Shown here: in pieces, positions 1-6,901 of the stretch | Position numbering within the stretch: position 1 is the stretch's first letter | Layout of the letters: the number at the start of each line of letters is the position of its first letter | Assembly (NCBI GenBank): GCA_018268875.1 | Contig: JAFDVT010000093.1 | Coordinates: 1 to 7,706 of the forward strand | Source: Acidobacteriota bacterium | GTDB lineage: Bacteria; Acidobacteriota; Terriglobia; Bryobacterales; Bryobacteraceae | Direction: 5' to 3' | Length of the DNA: 7,706 nt | Program-made: the position numbers and the translations under genes | Notes under the pieces: generated by a model | What the model was told of the DNA's origin: nothing | The model's input: the letters and a program-made list of their open reading frames with translations, nothing else | Databases searched by the model: none

Positions 1-21
1 GGCCCGCGCGATTTTGCGGCC

Positions 22-1113
22 ATGACCTGGGCCGAGATCCGGAATCAATTTCCGGCGCTCGAAGGCCGTACGTTTCTGAATACGGCGACGTACGGCCAAA
101 CGCCGCGCGCCGCTGTGGAAGCGCTCGGGCGGCATCTGGCGCGTCGCGACGAACTGGCTTGCGGCGACTTTCTCACGTGGTTCGACGATATGGACCGGGT
201 ACGCGAACAGTGTGCCCGGTTGATTCATGCCAAGGCCTCGGACATAGCGTTCATTCATAGCGCCTCGGCGGGGCTTGGGGCGTTTCTGAACGGTGTCGAC
301 TGGCAGGACGGCGACGAAGTTCTGACGGTGGACAACGAGTTCCCGAATAATCTGTATCAGGCGCCGATCCTGCGGCGTTTCGGGGTGCGGTTCCGCGCGG
401 TTCCGGTTGCGGAACTGATGGCATCGCTCGGCGAGCGGACGCGGGCGGTTCTGCTGAGCGCCGTGAACTACGGCACAGGGTTTCGCGCGCCGGTCGTCGA
501 ATGGAACGCGGAGTTCCGCAGGCGCGGGATTCTGCTGTATCTCGACGGGACGCAGGGTTGCGGCGCGGTGCGGTTCGACATGCGCGCGATCCGGCCGGCG
601 GTGTTTGCGGTGGACGCGTACAAGTGGATGCTGACGCCCAATGGCGGTGGGTTCCTGTACGTGGACCCGGAGTTGCGGCCGAAGATCGCACCGTCGATTG
701 CGGGATGGCGTAGCGACCGCAATTGGCGCCAGGTGAACAACCTCAACCACGGCGAGCCTGTGTTCAGCGAGGATGCCGAGAAGTATGAGGCGGGGATGAT
801 CGTCTTCCCGTCGTTGTACGCGATGGGCGCGGTGCTCGACATGATGTTTGCGATCGGGCCGGAGCGCATTGAAGCTCGGGTGTTGGAATTGGCCGACGGG
901 ATTCGCGACATCCTGGTGGAAAGCGGCGCGGAAGTGGTTCGGGAAGCTTCGCCGATTGTGACGGGAAAGTGGACGGATCGCGACGCGGTGGCGGTTGCGG
1001 GGCGGCTGCGCGAACGCAATGTGATCGTGTCCGCGCGGCATGGGCGGTTGCGCGTGTCGGCGCATTTTTACAACGACGAAGACGACCTGCAACGTCTCCG
1101 CAATTCGATCTAG
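22..1113 (+). CDS. Class-V aminotransferase family PLP enzyme (cysteine desulfurase / isopenicillin N epimerase-like)
   Basis: A 363-residue cytosolic fold-type I PLP enzyme. The pattern LNTATYGQTP (19-28) is the class-V opening. HSASAGLG (79-86) fits the phosphate-binding turn. DGTQGCG (175-181) carries the Asp (D175) that contacts the PLP pyridine nitrogen, and DAYKWM (198-203) supplies the Schiff-base lysine K201. YEAGMIVFPSLYA (about 257-269) matches the family's C-terminal substrate-loop region. No clear desulfurase catalytic Cys loop is evident, so an epimerase, lyase or aminotransferase activity is as likely as sulfur transfer; the substrate cannot be told. The length is slightly under the usual 380-400. 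The reading frame is open to the left edge of the window (bases 1-21 have no in-frame stop) and there is no clear Shine-Dalgarno before the ATG, so the true start could lie upstream. The bestrophin gene begins 28 bases after its stop, on the same strand. Confidence 0.85.
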   Translation: MTWAEIRNQFPALEGRTFLNTATYGQTPRAAVEALGRHLARRDELACGDFLTWFDDMDRVREQCARLIHAKASDIAFIHSASAGLGAFLNGVDWQDGDEVLTVDNEFPNNLYQAPILRRFGVRFRAVPVAELMASLGERTRAVLLSAVNYGTGFRAPVVEWNAEFRRRGILLYLDGTQGCGAVRFDMRAIRPAVFAVDAYKWMLTPNGGGFLYVDPELRPKIAPSIAGWRSDRNWRQVNNLNHGEPVFSEDAEKYEAGMIVFPSLYAMGAVLDMMFAIGPERIEARVLELADGIRDILVESGAEVVREASPIVTGKWTDRDAVAVAGRLRERNVIVSARHGRLRVSAHFYNDEDDLQRLRNSI

Positions 1114-1141
1114 CTGTGCGTTACCCTACAAAACTGTATCT

Positions 1142-2125
1142 ATGCATTCAGGGCGAAATTATTCTTTCCGTGAAGTCGTGGCTTGGACGCGACGTGAGAC
1201 CTTTGTTTTCCTGGTAATCGCGGCAATCCCCACCTTTCTGTATGAGGTGATGGGTTGGAAGCTGATGGCAATGCCGTGGCTGCCGGTTGCGTTGATCGGC
1301 ACGGCGGTGGCGTTCCTTACGGGATTTAAGAACAGCGCCGCATACTCGCGGCTTTGGGAAGCGCGCCAGGTATGGGGCAGCATTCTGAACGAGAGCCGGA
1401 CCTTTACGATGCTCGTTCTGGATTCGTGTCCGGACCAGGAAGTGCGCCGGCGTGTGCTTTACCGGCACTTGGCGTGGATCACGGCTTTGCGATACCAATT
1501 GCGCGAACCGCGAAGCTGGGAACGTATGGCCAAGTCGCACAACCGGGAATTTCTGCAGCGGTATTCGGTTGAGGAATGGGATGGCAAGCTGCGCGAGCGC
1601 CTGGAGAAGCTACTGTCAGCCGAGGATCTCGACTACGTGTGGAGCAAGCGCAATCGCGCCACCAATATCCTTGCCTTGCAGTCGCGGGCGTTCCGCGAGA
1701 TGGCCGCGAAGGACATGTTCGACGAGTTCCGGCACATTGAACTGCAGCATTCGATGGCGAGCTTTGTGGACGCGCAAGGCCGTTGCGAGCGGTTGAAAAA
1801 CTTTCCGTATCCGCGGCAGTTTGCGACGCTCAACTACTTTTTCGCGTGGATGTTTATCATCTGCGTACCGTTCGGCATGCTGCAGGAGTTCGCCAAGATG
1901 GGCAACGGGCTGGTTTGGCTGACGATACCGGCGAGCGTAGTCGTCTCCTGGGTGTTCCATACGATGGACAAGATTGGCGATAGTTCGGAGAATCCCTTTG
2001 AGGGCAGCCCGAACGATGTGCCCATCACAGCGATTTCAAGAACGATCGAAGTGGATGTTCGCGAGATGCTGGACGAGTCCGAGATTCCGCCGGCTTTGCA
2101 GCCGGTTCACGACATTTTGATGTGA
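1142..2125 (+). CDS. Bestrophin family (UPF0187/YneE-type) membrane channel protein
   Basis: A 327-residue integral membrane protein of the bestrophin family, which form pentameric ion channels; bacterial and algal members pass anions including bicarbonate, or in some cases cations. Hydrophobic helices lie at about 21-37, 44-62, 230-250 and 256-273, with a long charged cytosolic helical region between the second and third. Family signatures are GFKNSAAYSRLWEARQVWG (61-79), CERLKNFPYPRQFATLNYFF before helix 3, and NPFEGSPNDVP (284-294) followed by the conserved RTIEVDVREML tail. Compared from memory with human BEST1 (neck I76/F80/F84), the neck residues would be T54, F58 and F62. The frame is open back to an ATG at 1040, but that stretch overlaps the aminotransferase, whereas the start at 1142 (MHSGRNYSF, then WTRRE) resembles typical bacterial N-termini. 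No Shine-Dalgarno is visible before 1142. It is tightly coupled to the following LCIB-type gene. Confidence 0.93.
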   Translation: MHSGRNYSFREVVAWTRRETFVFLVIAAIPTFLYEVMGWKLMAMPWLPVALIGTAVAFLTGFKNSAAYSRLWEARQVWGSILNESRTFTMLVLDSCPDQEVRRRVLYRHLAWITALRYQLREPRSWERMAKSHNREFLQRYSVEEWDGKLRERLEKLLSAEDLDYVWSKRNRATNILALQSRAFREMAAKDMFDEFRHIELQHSMASFVDAQGRCERLKNFPYPRQFATLNYFFAWMFIICVPFGMLQEFAKMGNGLVWLTIPASVVVSWVFHTMDKIGDSSENPFEGSPNDVPITAISRTIEVDVREMLDESEIPPALQPVHDILM

Positions 2126-2127
2126 GG
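2124..2127 (+). promoter_or_regulatory. Ribosome binding site of the LCIB-type gene, overlapping the bestrophin stop codon
   Basis: GAGG lies five bases before the TTG at 2133 and shares two bases with the upstream TGA stop (2123-2125). This favours the TTG over the next in-frame ATG at 2157, which has only CT-rich sequence upstream. The arrangement indicates translational coupling to the bestrophin. Confidence 0.7.
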
Positions 2128-2132
2128 TTAGA

Positions 2133-2876
2133 TTGGCTTCTTCTTCTTACTTAGAAATGGTGCAGCGCCTGTACCCTGGCGCGATGACGGCTTCGGAAGC
2201 GACACAGCGGCTGCTGGCGTTTGCGCGCGGAAGGTTCGGCCTTGAACCGAAGCAGATCGTTTTGGCCGATAGCATTTGCGGCGACGACTTGAACGAAGAG
2301 CAGTACCCAGCGGAAGCGCACCAGATGGTGGGGCCGTTTCGTTTGGGCGGCTTGAACGGGTTTCCGTTTACCGGACTCACCGGTATGGGGGCGCTGTCTC
2401 ACCACGTCCCCAAAGGTGGCGCGGTTACGATTTTTTACGGGCCGCACATTGGCGTGCGTCGCCAAGGAGCCGGAGCGGTTTTGCGGCCAGGCCAGAAGAC
2501 CGCGTCGGCCTGTTGCGGAGCGGCGCAGGCGGCCTTGGGCAAGCTGGACAAGCTGAAGCCCGGCAAGCCTTCGACGCTGGACTATCAGATGGGCACCATC
2601 GAACAAATCCTGCTCAAGGAAAAGAGCCGTATCCAAGGGGCGAAGGTGCCGATCATGGAGGCGACGGACGTCATGTTCGAAGCCATCACGAAGCGCATCC
2701 AATTGCTGGTGGACCGGACGGATTTTCAAGGCGCGCCGGTCGTGCTGATGGGTGGCATTCTCATCAATGGCGATCACCCGCATGGGTCGTTCACGCAGAT
2801 CAAGGCCGTGGATATTGTCGATACCAAAACCGGCCAGTGTTCGAACTGGCTCGATCGCTATTTGACCTTCTGCTAA
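2133..2876 (+). CDS. LCIB/LCIC-type beta-carbonic anhydrase domain protein
   Basis: A 247-residue soluble protein with no signal peptide or membrane segment. It is read as a member of the limiting-CO2-inducible B/C family, a divergent beta-carbonic anhydrase group that interconverts CO2 and bicarbonate with a zinc held by Cys/His/Cys. Visible signatures are SICGDD (47-52), GPFRLGGLNGFPFTGLTG (67-84), SHHVPKGG (89-96), YGPHIGV (102-108) and ACCGAAQAA (126-134). Candidate zinc ligands are C49, H90 or H91, and C127 or C128. D51 is a candidate partner of the CxD type known from beta-carbonic anhydrases. The C-terminal part (about 150-247) includes a hydrophobic strand before GGILINGD (210-217). 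The start is TTG with a GAGG site, seven bases after the bestrophin stop, so the two are probably co-translated. Family recognition is from motif memory, not a search. Some LCIB relatives lack measurable hydration activity, so catalysis is not assured. Confidence 0.78.
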   Translation: MASSSYLEMVQRLYPGAMTASEATQRLLAFARGRFGLEPKQIVLADSICGDDLNEEQYPAEAHQMVGPFRLGGLNGFPFTGLTGMGALSHHVPKGGAVTIFYGPHIGVRRQGAGAVLRPGQKTASACCGAAQAALGKLDKLKPGKPSTLDYQMGTIEQILLKEKSRIQGAKVPIMEATDVMFEAITKRIQLLVDRTDFQGAPVVLMGGILINGDHPHGSFTQIKAVDIVDTKTGQCSNWLDRYLTFC

Positions 2877-2885
2877 AGCATTCGG

Positions 2886-4217
2886 TCAGCGGACCAGGCA
2901 TGGGCGTTTGTTGTTGAACGTCCAGCCGGGGATCAGGTATTGCATGGCGATGGCGTCGTTCCGGGCGCCGAGGCCCATGGTGCGGTACGTTTCGTGGGCC
3001 TTCGCCAGCTCTGCCTCATCGATCTCCACGCCCAGGCCCGGCTTGTCCGGCACGGTCAGGCAGCTATTCACGATCTTGTACGGCTCTTTCGTTAACCGCT
3101 GGCCGTCCTGCCAGATCCAATGGGTGTCAATCGCGGTGATGTTGCCGGGGACGGCGGCGGCGACGTGGGTGAACATGGCCAGCGAGATGTCGAAGTGGTT
3201 GTTCGAGTGCGAACCCCACGTGAGTCCCCAATCGTTGCACAACTGGCCGACCCGCACGGAGCCTTGCATGGTCCAGAAGTGGGGGTCGGCAAGGACGATG
3301 TCTACCGCATCGAGGCGGACGGCGTGTTTGAGTTCCCGCCAGTCTGTGGCGATCATGTTGGTGGCTGTTGGGAGGCCGGTGGCGCGGCGGAATTCGGCCA
3401 TGATTTCGCGGCCGGAATACACGCCCTCGGCTCCGCAGGGATCTTCCGCATAAGCGAGAATGTTGTGGCGTCCACGGCAGATTTCGATGGCGTCCGCGAG
3501 CGGCCATGCGCCATTGGGGTCCAGCGTAATGCGAGCGTCGGGGAAGCGTTCCGCAAGGGCGGCGATCGCTTCCATTTCTTCATGCCCCGCGAGGACGCCG
3601 CCTTTGAGCTTGAAGTGGCGGAAGCCGTACAGATCGCGCGTCGCTTCGGCGTGGCGCACGATGGCCGCCGCGTTCAGAGCCTCATGGTGACGGATGCGGA
3701 ACCATTCGTTGGGCGCGTTGGGTTCGCTGGCGTAGGGTAGGTCGGTTTTGGTGCGGTCCCCGACGTAGAAAAGATAGCCAAGGCATTCGACGGACTGGCG
3801 CTGCATGCCGTCGCCGAGCAGTGCGGCGACGGGAACCTGCAGATGTTGGCCCAGCAAGTCGAGCAATGCGGCTTCGAGCGCGGTGACGGCGTGGACGGTG
3901 GTGCGCAGGTCGAAGGTTTGCTGGCCGCGGCCGCCGCTGTCGCGTTCGGCAAAGGCGTTACGAACACTGTTGAGAATGTTGCGGTACTCGCCGATGGGCT
4001 TGCCGGTCACAAGTTCACGCGCATCCTCGATGGTCTGGCGAATCTTTTCGCCGCCGGGGACCTCCCCCACGCCTTTGTTACCGGCGCTGTCTTCAAGGAC
4101 GACGACGTTGCGCGTGAAGTAGGGTCCATGGGCGCCGCTCAAGTTGAGCAGCATGCTGTCGGTTCCGGCGACGGGCACTACGCGCATCCCGGTGATTGCT
4201 GGCGTCACGCATCCCAT
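2886..4217 (-). CDS. gudD: Glucarate dehydratase
   Basis: A 443-residue enolase-superfamily enzyme that dehydrates D-glucarate (and usually L-idarate) to 5-keto-4-deoxy-D-glucarate, using Mg2+, in cytosolic aldarate catabolism. It matches E. coli GudD (446 aa) almost end to end from memory: AGTDSMLLNLSGAHGPYFTR near the N-terminus, the capping-domain GRGQQTFDLRTT (96-107), the KLKGG lysines K203 and K205, metal ligands D233, E258 and N287, N235 in DPNGAW, and the catalytic H337 with N339 in GSHSNNHFD. The C-terminus ends PGWTFNNKRPCLVR, again as in GudD. All key residues are present, so it should be active. The ATG at 4217 is preferred because it gives the family length; no clear Shine-Dalgarno precedes it. 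It stands alone on the minus strand, with no transporter, aldolase (garL type) or glucarate regulator visible. It converges on the LCIB-like gene with a 9-base gap and diverges from the TIM-barrel gene with a 31-base gap. Confidence 0.97.
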   Translation of the reverse strand: MGCVTPAITGMRVVPVAGTDSMLLNLSGAHGPYFTRNVVVLEDSAGNKGVGEVPGGEKIRQTIEDARELVTGKPIGEYRNILNSVRNAFAERDSGGRGQQTFDLRTTVHAVTALEAALLDLLGQHLQVPVAALLGDGMQRQSVECLGYLFYVGDRTKTDLPYASEPNAPNEWFRIRHHEALNAAAIVRHAEATRDLYGFRHFKLKGGVLAGHEEMEAIAALAERFPDARITLDPNGAWPLADAIEICRGRHNILAYAEDPCGAEGVYSGREIMAEFRRATGLPTATNMIATDWRELKHAVRLDAVDIVLADPHFWTMQGSVRVGQLCNDWGLTWGSHSNNHFDISLAMFTHVAAAVPGNITAIDTHWIWQDGQRLTKEPYKIVNSCLTVPDKPGLGVEIDEAELAKAHETYRTMGLGARNDAIAMQYLIPGWTFNNKRPCLVR

Positions 4218-4222
4218 TATGG

Positions 4223-4232
4223 CTTGCGCAAG
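4223..4232. repeat. Perfect 10-base palindrome between divergent gudD and TIM-barrel genes
   Basis: CTTGCGCAAG is its own reverse complement and sits near the middle of the 31-base divergent gap (4218-4248). Position and symmetry suit a dimeric-repressor half-site pair controlling one or both genes. It is short and GC-rich, so chance is possible. Confidence 0.3.
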
Positions 4233-4236
4233 ACGT

Positions 4237-4242
4237 TAGAAT
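4237..4242 (+). promoter_or_regulatory. Candidate -10 box for a leaderless transcript of the TIM-barrel gene
   Basis: TAGAAT matches the sigma-70 -10 consensus at five of six positions and ends six bases before the ATG at 4249. That is the spacing typical of leaderless mRNAs, and no Shine-Dalgarno is present before this ATG. I see no good -35 box at 16-19 bases upstream, so the call is tentative. Confidence 0.35.
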
Positions 4243-4248
4243 CTCAAC

Positions 4249-5133
4249 ATGACCAGACGCACGCTCCTTTCTTCCGCGATGGCTGCCGCCGCAGCCGCGC
4301 CCTTTGCGCAAGCCGGACCCCGGCTCCCGATCAAAAAGGGGCTGTTGTGGGGCATGCTGCCCAAGAATTTGACGCCGCTCGAAAAGTTCGAACTCCTCAA
4401 GGCTTCGGGTTTTGACCAGATGGAATGCCATACGACTCCGGACAAAGCGGAGGCGGAAGCGATTCTCGAGGCTTCGAAGAAGACCGGTGTGCGGATTCAT
4501 TCGGTGATGAATTCGGACCACTGGAAGTACCCGCTTTCGTCCGCGGATAAGAGCGTCGTGGAAAAGTGCGTGGCGGGCATGGAGACAAGCCTGCGCAATG
4601 CGCAGATGTGGGGCGCCGACTCCGTGCTGCTGGTGCCGGGCGTGGTGGACGCGAACAATCAGTACAACGACGTCTGGACGCGGTCGCAGCACGAGATCAG
4701 GAAGCTGCTGCCGCTGGCTAAGGAGACCAAGGTCATCATCGCGGTGGAGAACGTCTGGAACAAATTCCTGCTGAGCCCGATGGAATTTATCCGCTACGTC
4801 GACGACTTTAAGAATCCGTATCTGAAGGCGTATTTCGACGTCGGCAATATCGTTCTATACGGGTACCCGCAGGACTGGATTCATGAACTGGGTCCGCGTA
4901 TCGCGAAGATCCATTTTAAGGACTTCAAGTTCAAGAGCGACCCGAACGTCCGGCGCCGTTCGAATGCCGACTGGGTGAACCTGAAGGAAGGGATGATCGA
5001 TTGGAAGGCCGTTTATAAAGCGCTGGGAGACATCGGTTACAAGGGGACGGTGACGGTGGAGCTTGAAAGCGGCGACGCGGCGTACCTGAAGGATCTGGCC
5101 GGGCGCGTCGATCAGATTTTGAGCGGAGAGTAA
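4249..5133 (+). CDS. Exported xylose-isomerase-like TIM-barrel protein (sugar phosphate isomerase/epimerase family)
   Basis: A 294-residue protein with a Tat-type signal: RR at 3-4 in TRRTLLSS, an Ala-rich hydrophobic stretch (10-20), and probable cleavage after AQA (22). The mature part is an AP-endonuclease-family-2 / xylose-isomerase-like barrel. Barrel-strand landmarks are GFDQMECH (54-61), VRIHSVMN (81-88), GADSVLLVPG (122-131), VIIAVENVW (162-170), KAYFDVGN (193-200), KIHFKDF (220-226) and TVTVELES (267-274). The usual divalent-metal ligands would be E167, D197, H222 and E271 (E273 is the alternative). The family isomerizes or epimerizes sugars or cyclitols, or acts on keto-sugars; the substrate is not readable here. 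Tat export fits a metal cofactor inserted before secretion and a periplasmic role. The start has no Shine-Dalgarno and may be leaderless. Its stop abuts the sppA start codon with no gap. Confidence 0.88.
   Translation: MTRRTLLSSAMAAAAAAPFAQAGPRLPIKKGLLWGMLPKNLTPLEKFELLKASGFDQMECHTTPDKAEAEAILEASKKTGVRIHSVMNSDHWKYPLSSADKSVVEKCVAGMETSLRNAQMWGADSVLLVPGVVDANNQYNDVWTRSQHEIRKLLPLAKETKVIIAVENVWNKFLLSPMEFIRYVDDFKNPYLKAYFDVGNIVLYGYPQDWIHELGPRIAKIHFKDFKFKSDPNVRRRSNADWVNLKEGMIDWKAVYKALGDIGYKGTVTVELESGDAAYLKDLAGRVDQILSGE
5125..5130 (+). promoter_or_regulatory. Ribosome binding site of sppA inside the upstream coding end
   Basis: GGAGAG lies within the last codons of the TIM-barrel gene; its GGAG core (5125-5128) ends five bases before the ATG at 5134. 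It fixes the sppA start and implies co-translation with the upstream gene. Confidence 0.75.
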
Positions 5134-6891
5134 ATGAAAAAGTTCATTCTGGGCGTGTTGTGCGGGCTGGCGTTTGCTGTCCTTGCGGGCGTCATCGTCA
5201 CGTTTGCCGCGATCCGCATGGGCGGAGAAAAGCCCGCGGCGGTGGCGGAAAACTCGGTTCTGGTGTTGAAGCTGGACGGCGAGATTCCGGAAAAGCCGCC
5301 GATGGACATGCCCATTCCGTGGCTGAATCAACAACCGTCGATCACGATGCTGGAACTGTGGTCCACGATCAATCGCGCGTCGGAGGATTCGCGAATCAAG
5401 GCGATTCTGCTCGAGCCGCGCGATGTCGGCGTGGGTTGGGCGGGACTCGAAGAAATCCGCCAGCAGTTGCTGAAGTTCCGCAAGAAGGGCAAGACGATTT
5501 ACGCGCACCTGCACACGCCCGGTACGCGCGAATACTATCTGGCCACGGCGGCGGACAAGATCTACATCGCGCCCGAAGATCACATCGACGTAAAGGGCTT
5601 GCGCGCCGAATCGACCTACTGGAAAGGCACGCTGGATAAGCTGGGCGTGCAGGTGGAGATCGAGCACGCGGGCCGTTACAAGGACTTTGGCGATCAGTAC
5701 TCGCGCACGTCGATGACGCCGGAAACCCGCGAGGTGTTGAACGGGTTCCTCGACCAGTTGTATGGCAGCCTTGTGAACGTCGTAGCGGAAGGCCGCAAGA
5801 AGAAGCCTGAAGCAGTTCGGGCGTTGATCGACGACGGTCCGTTTCTGGCGCGAAAGGCCAAGGAATTCGGCCTGGTCGACGTGCTTGGGTATCAGGAAGA
5901 CGTCGAAGAAGCGCTGAAAGGCGTACTGAAGGTCAGCGAGCTGAAGAAGACGGCGCTTCGGGATTACAGCAAGTCCAAGCTGCCCGGCGCGGCGACACCG
6001 AAAAAGCGGATCGCGTTCCTGGTGGCCGATGGCGGCATCAGCGGCGCGATGAACCTGGACCCGTCCGACGATGTGACGGCCCCGGCGATGATCAAGCTGA
6101 TGAAGGACATCGAAAAGGACGAGTCCATCAGCGGCGTAATTTTCCGGGTGAATTCGCCGGGTGGCGACGCGCTGGCGTCCGATCTGATGCTGCACCAGGC
6201 GCGGTTGCTGTCGAAAAAGAAGCCGATGATCATTTCGATGGCGGACTATGCGGCAAGCGGCGGGTACATGATTTCGATGACCGGCGACCCGGTGCTGTCG
6301 TATCCGAACACGATTACCGGTTCGATCGGCGTAGTGTTCGGCAAAGGCAATCTACGGGGCTTGTACGACAAGATCGGCGTGAACAAAGAGATTCTGACGC
6401 GCGGCCGTTTTGCCGCGATCGATTCGGAATACATGCCGCTGGACGAAGCCGGGCGAAAGAAGCTGCGGGAAAGCATCCTGGCGACCTACGACGGGTTCCT
6501 GCAATCGGTGGCGGAAGGCCGCAAGCAGAAAAAGGAAGACATCGCATTGAAGGCTGAAGGTCGCGCCTGGACGGGTTCGCAGGCGAAGCAACAAGCGCTT
6601 GTGGACGAGTTGGGCGGTCTCGATCGCGCGGTGGAAATGATCAAGGCGAAGGCCAAGATCGACGCGAACGAAAAGGTGGGCATCGTGCCCTATCCGCAAC
6701 GCAAGAGCTTTGTCGAACAGTGGCTGCAGCGAAACAGCGGCGAGGACACGACGGCTCCGGCGATGGAAAAGGCGGTGTTCGACCGGGCGCTGAAGTCAGT
6801 ATTTCCGTCGGCGGCCGAGCGGACTTGGGTTCGCACGTACCTGCGGGGCGGAATGCTGAGCGTTTCGCCGTATTTGATTGAGATCCGGTAA
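5134..6891 (+). CDS. sppA: Signal peptide peptidase SppA, 67K type
   Basis: A 585-residue membrane-anchored serine protease of family S49 that degrades cleaved signal peptides in the envelope. It has one N-terminal membrane anchor (about 4-27, after MKK) and two tandem S49 domains, like the E. coli 67-kDa form (618 aa) and unlike the short 36K form. The catalytic Lys is K183 in the N-terminal domain (AGRYKDFGDQYS). The Ser is S375 in the C-terminal domain (DYAASGGYMIS). The 192-residue spacing is close to the 200 between K209 and S409 in E. coli. Other C-domain signatures are NSPGGDALASD (340-350) and TGSIGVV (395-401). It begins at the base after the upstream TAA and has a good internal Shine-Dalgarno, so it shares a transcript with the TIM-barrel gene. 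An S9 peptidase follows after 10 bases. The long opposite-strand frame across it is a shadow. Confidence 0.96.
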   Translation: MKKFILGVLCGLAFAVLAGVIVTFAAIRMGGEKPAAVAENSVLVLKLDGEIPEKPPMDMPIPWLNQQPSITMLELWSTINRASEDSRIKAILLEPRDVGVGWAGLEEIRQQLLKFRKKGKTIYAHLHTPGTREYYLATAADKIYIAPEDHIDVKGLRAESTYWKGTLDKLGVQVEIEHAGRYKDFGDQYSRTSMTPETREVLNGFLDQLYGSLVNVVAEGRKKKPEAVRALIDDGPFLARKAKEFGLVDVLGYQEDVEEALKGVLKVSELKKTALRDYSKSKLPGAATPKKRIAFLVADGGISGAMNLDPSDDVTAPAMIKLMKDIEKDESISGVIFRVNSPGGDALASDLMLHQARLLSKKKPMIISMADYAASGGYMISMTGDPVLSYPNTITGSIGVVFGKGNLRGLYDKIGVNKEILTRGRFAAIDSEYMPLDEAGRKKLRESILATYDGFLQSVAEGRKQKKEDIALKAEGRAWTGSQAKQQALVDELGGLDRAVEMIKAKAKIDANEKVGIVPYPQRKSFVEQWLQRNSGEDTTAPAMEKAVFDRALKSVFPSAAERTWVRTYLRGGMLSVSPYLIEIR

Positions 6892-6901
6892 CATCGCGTG
6901 T

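Noticed and set aside
251..1019. Minus-strand open frames inside the aminotransferase gene
   Set aside because: Arg/Ser/Pro-rich translations with no motifs, wholly within a well-supported gene.
1040..1141. Upstream extension of the bestrophin frame to an ATG at 1040
   Set aside because: This stretch overlaps the aminotransferase coding end in another frame, and its translation (Cys/Thr-rich) does not look like a bestrophin N-terminus; the start at 1142 does.
1121..1141. Possible -10 (TACAAA, 1127-1132) before the bestrophin
   Set aside because: It matches only four of six consensus bases, and the hexamer 17 bases upstream (TTCGAT) is a poor -35. Too weak to annotate.
2877..2900. Possible terminator hairpin (GGTC-AGCG-GACC, 2884-2895) at the convergent gene ends
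   Set aside because: The stem is only four pairs, it lies partly inside the gudD coding end and has no T-run, so it is not a supportable terminator.
4855..6195. 446-codon open frame on the minus strand, opposite the TIM-barrel end and sppA
   Set aside because: Its translation is rich in Arg, His, Gln and Leu with no recognisable motif, and it lies across the clearly coding sppA. It is a shadow of GC-rich third positions.
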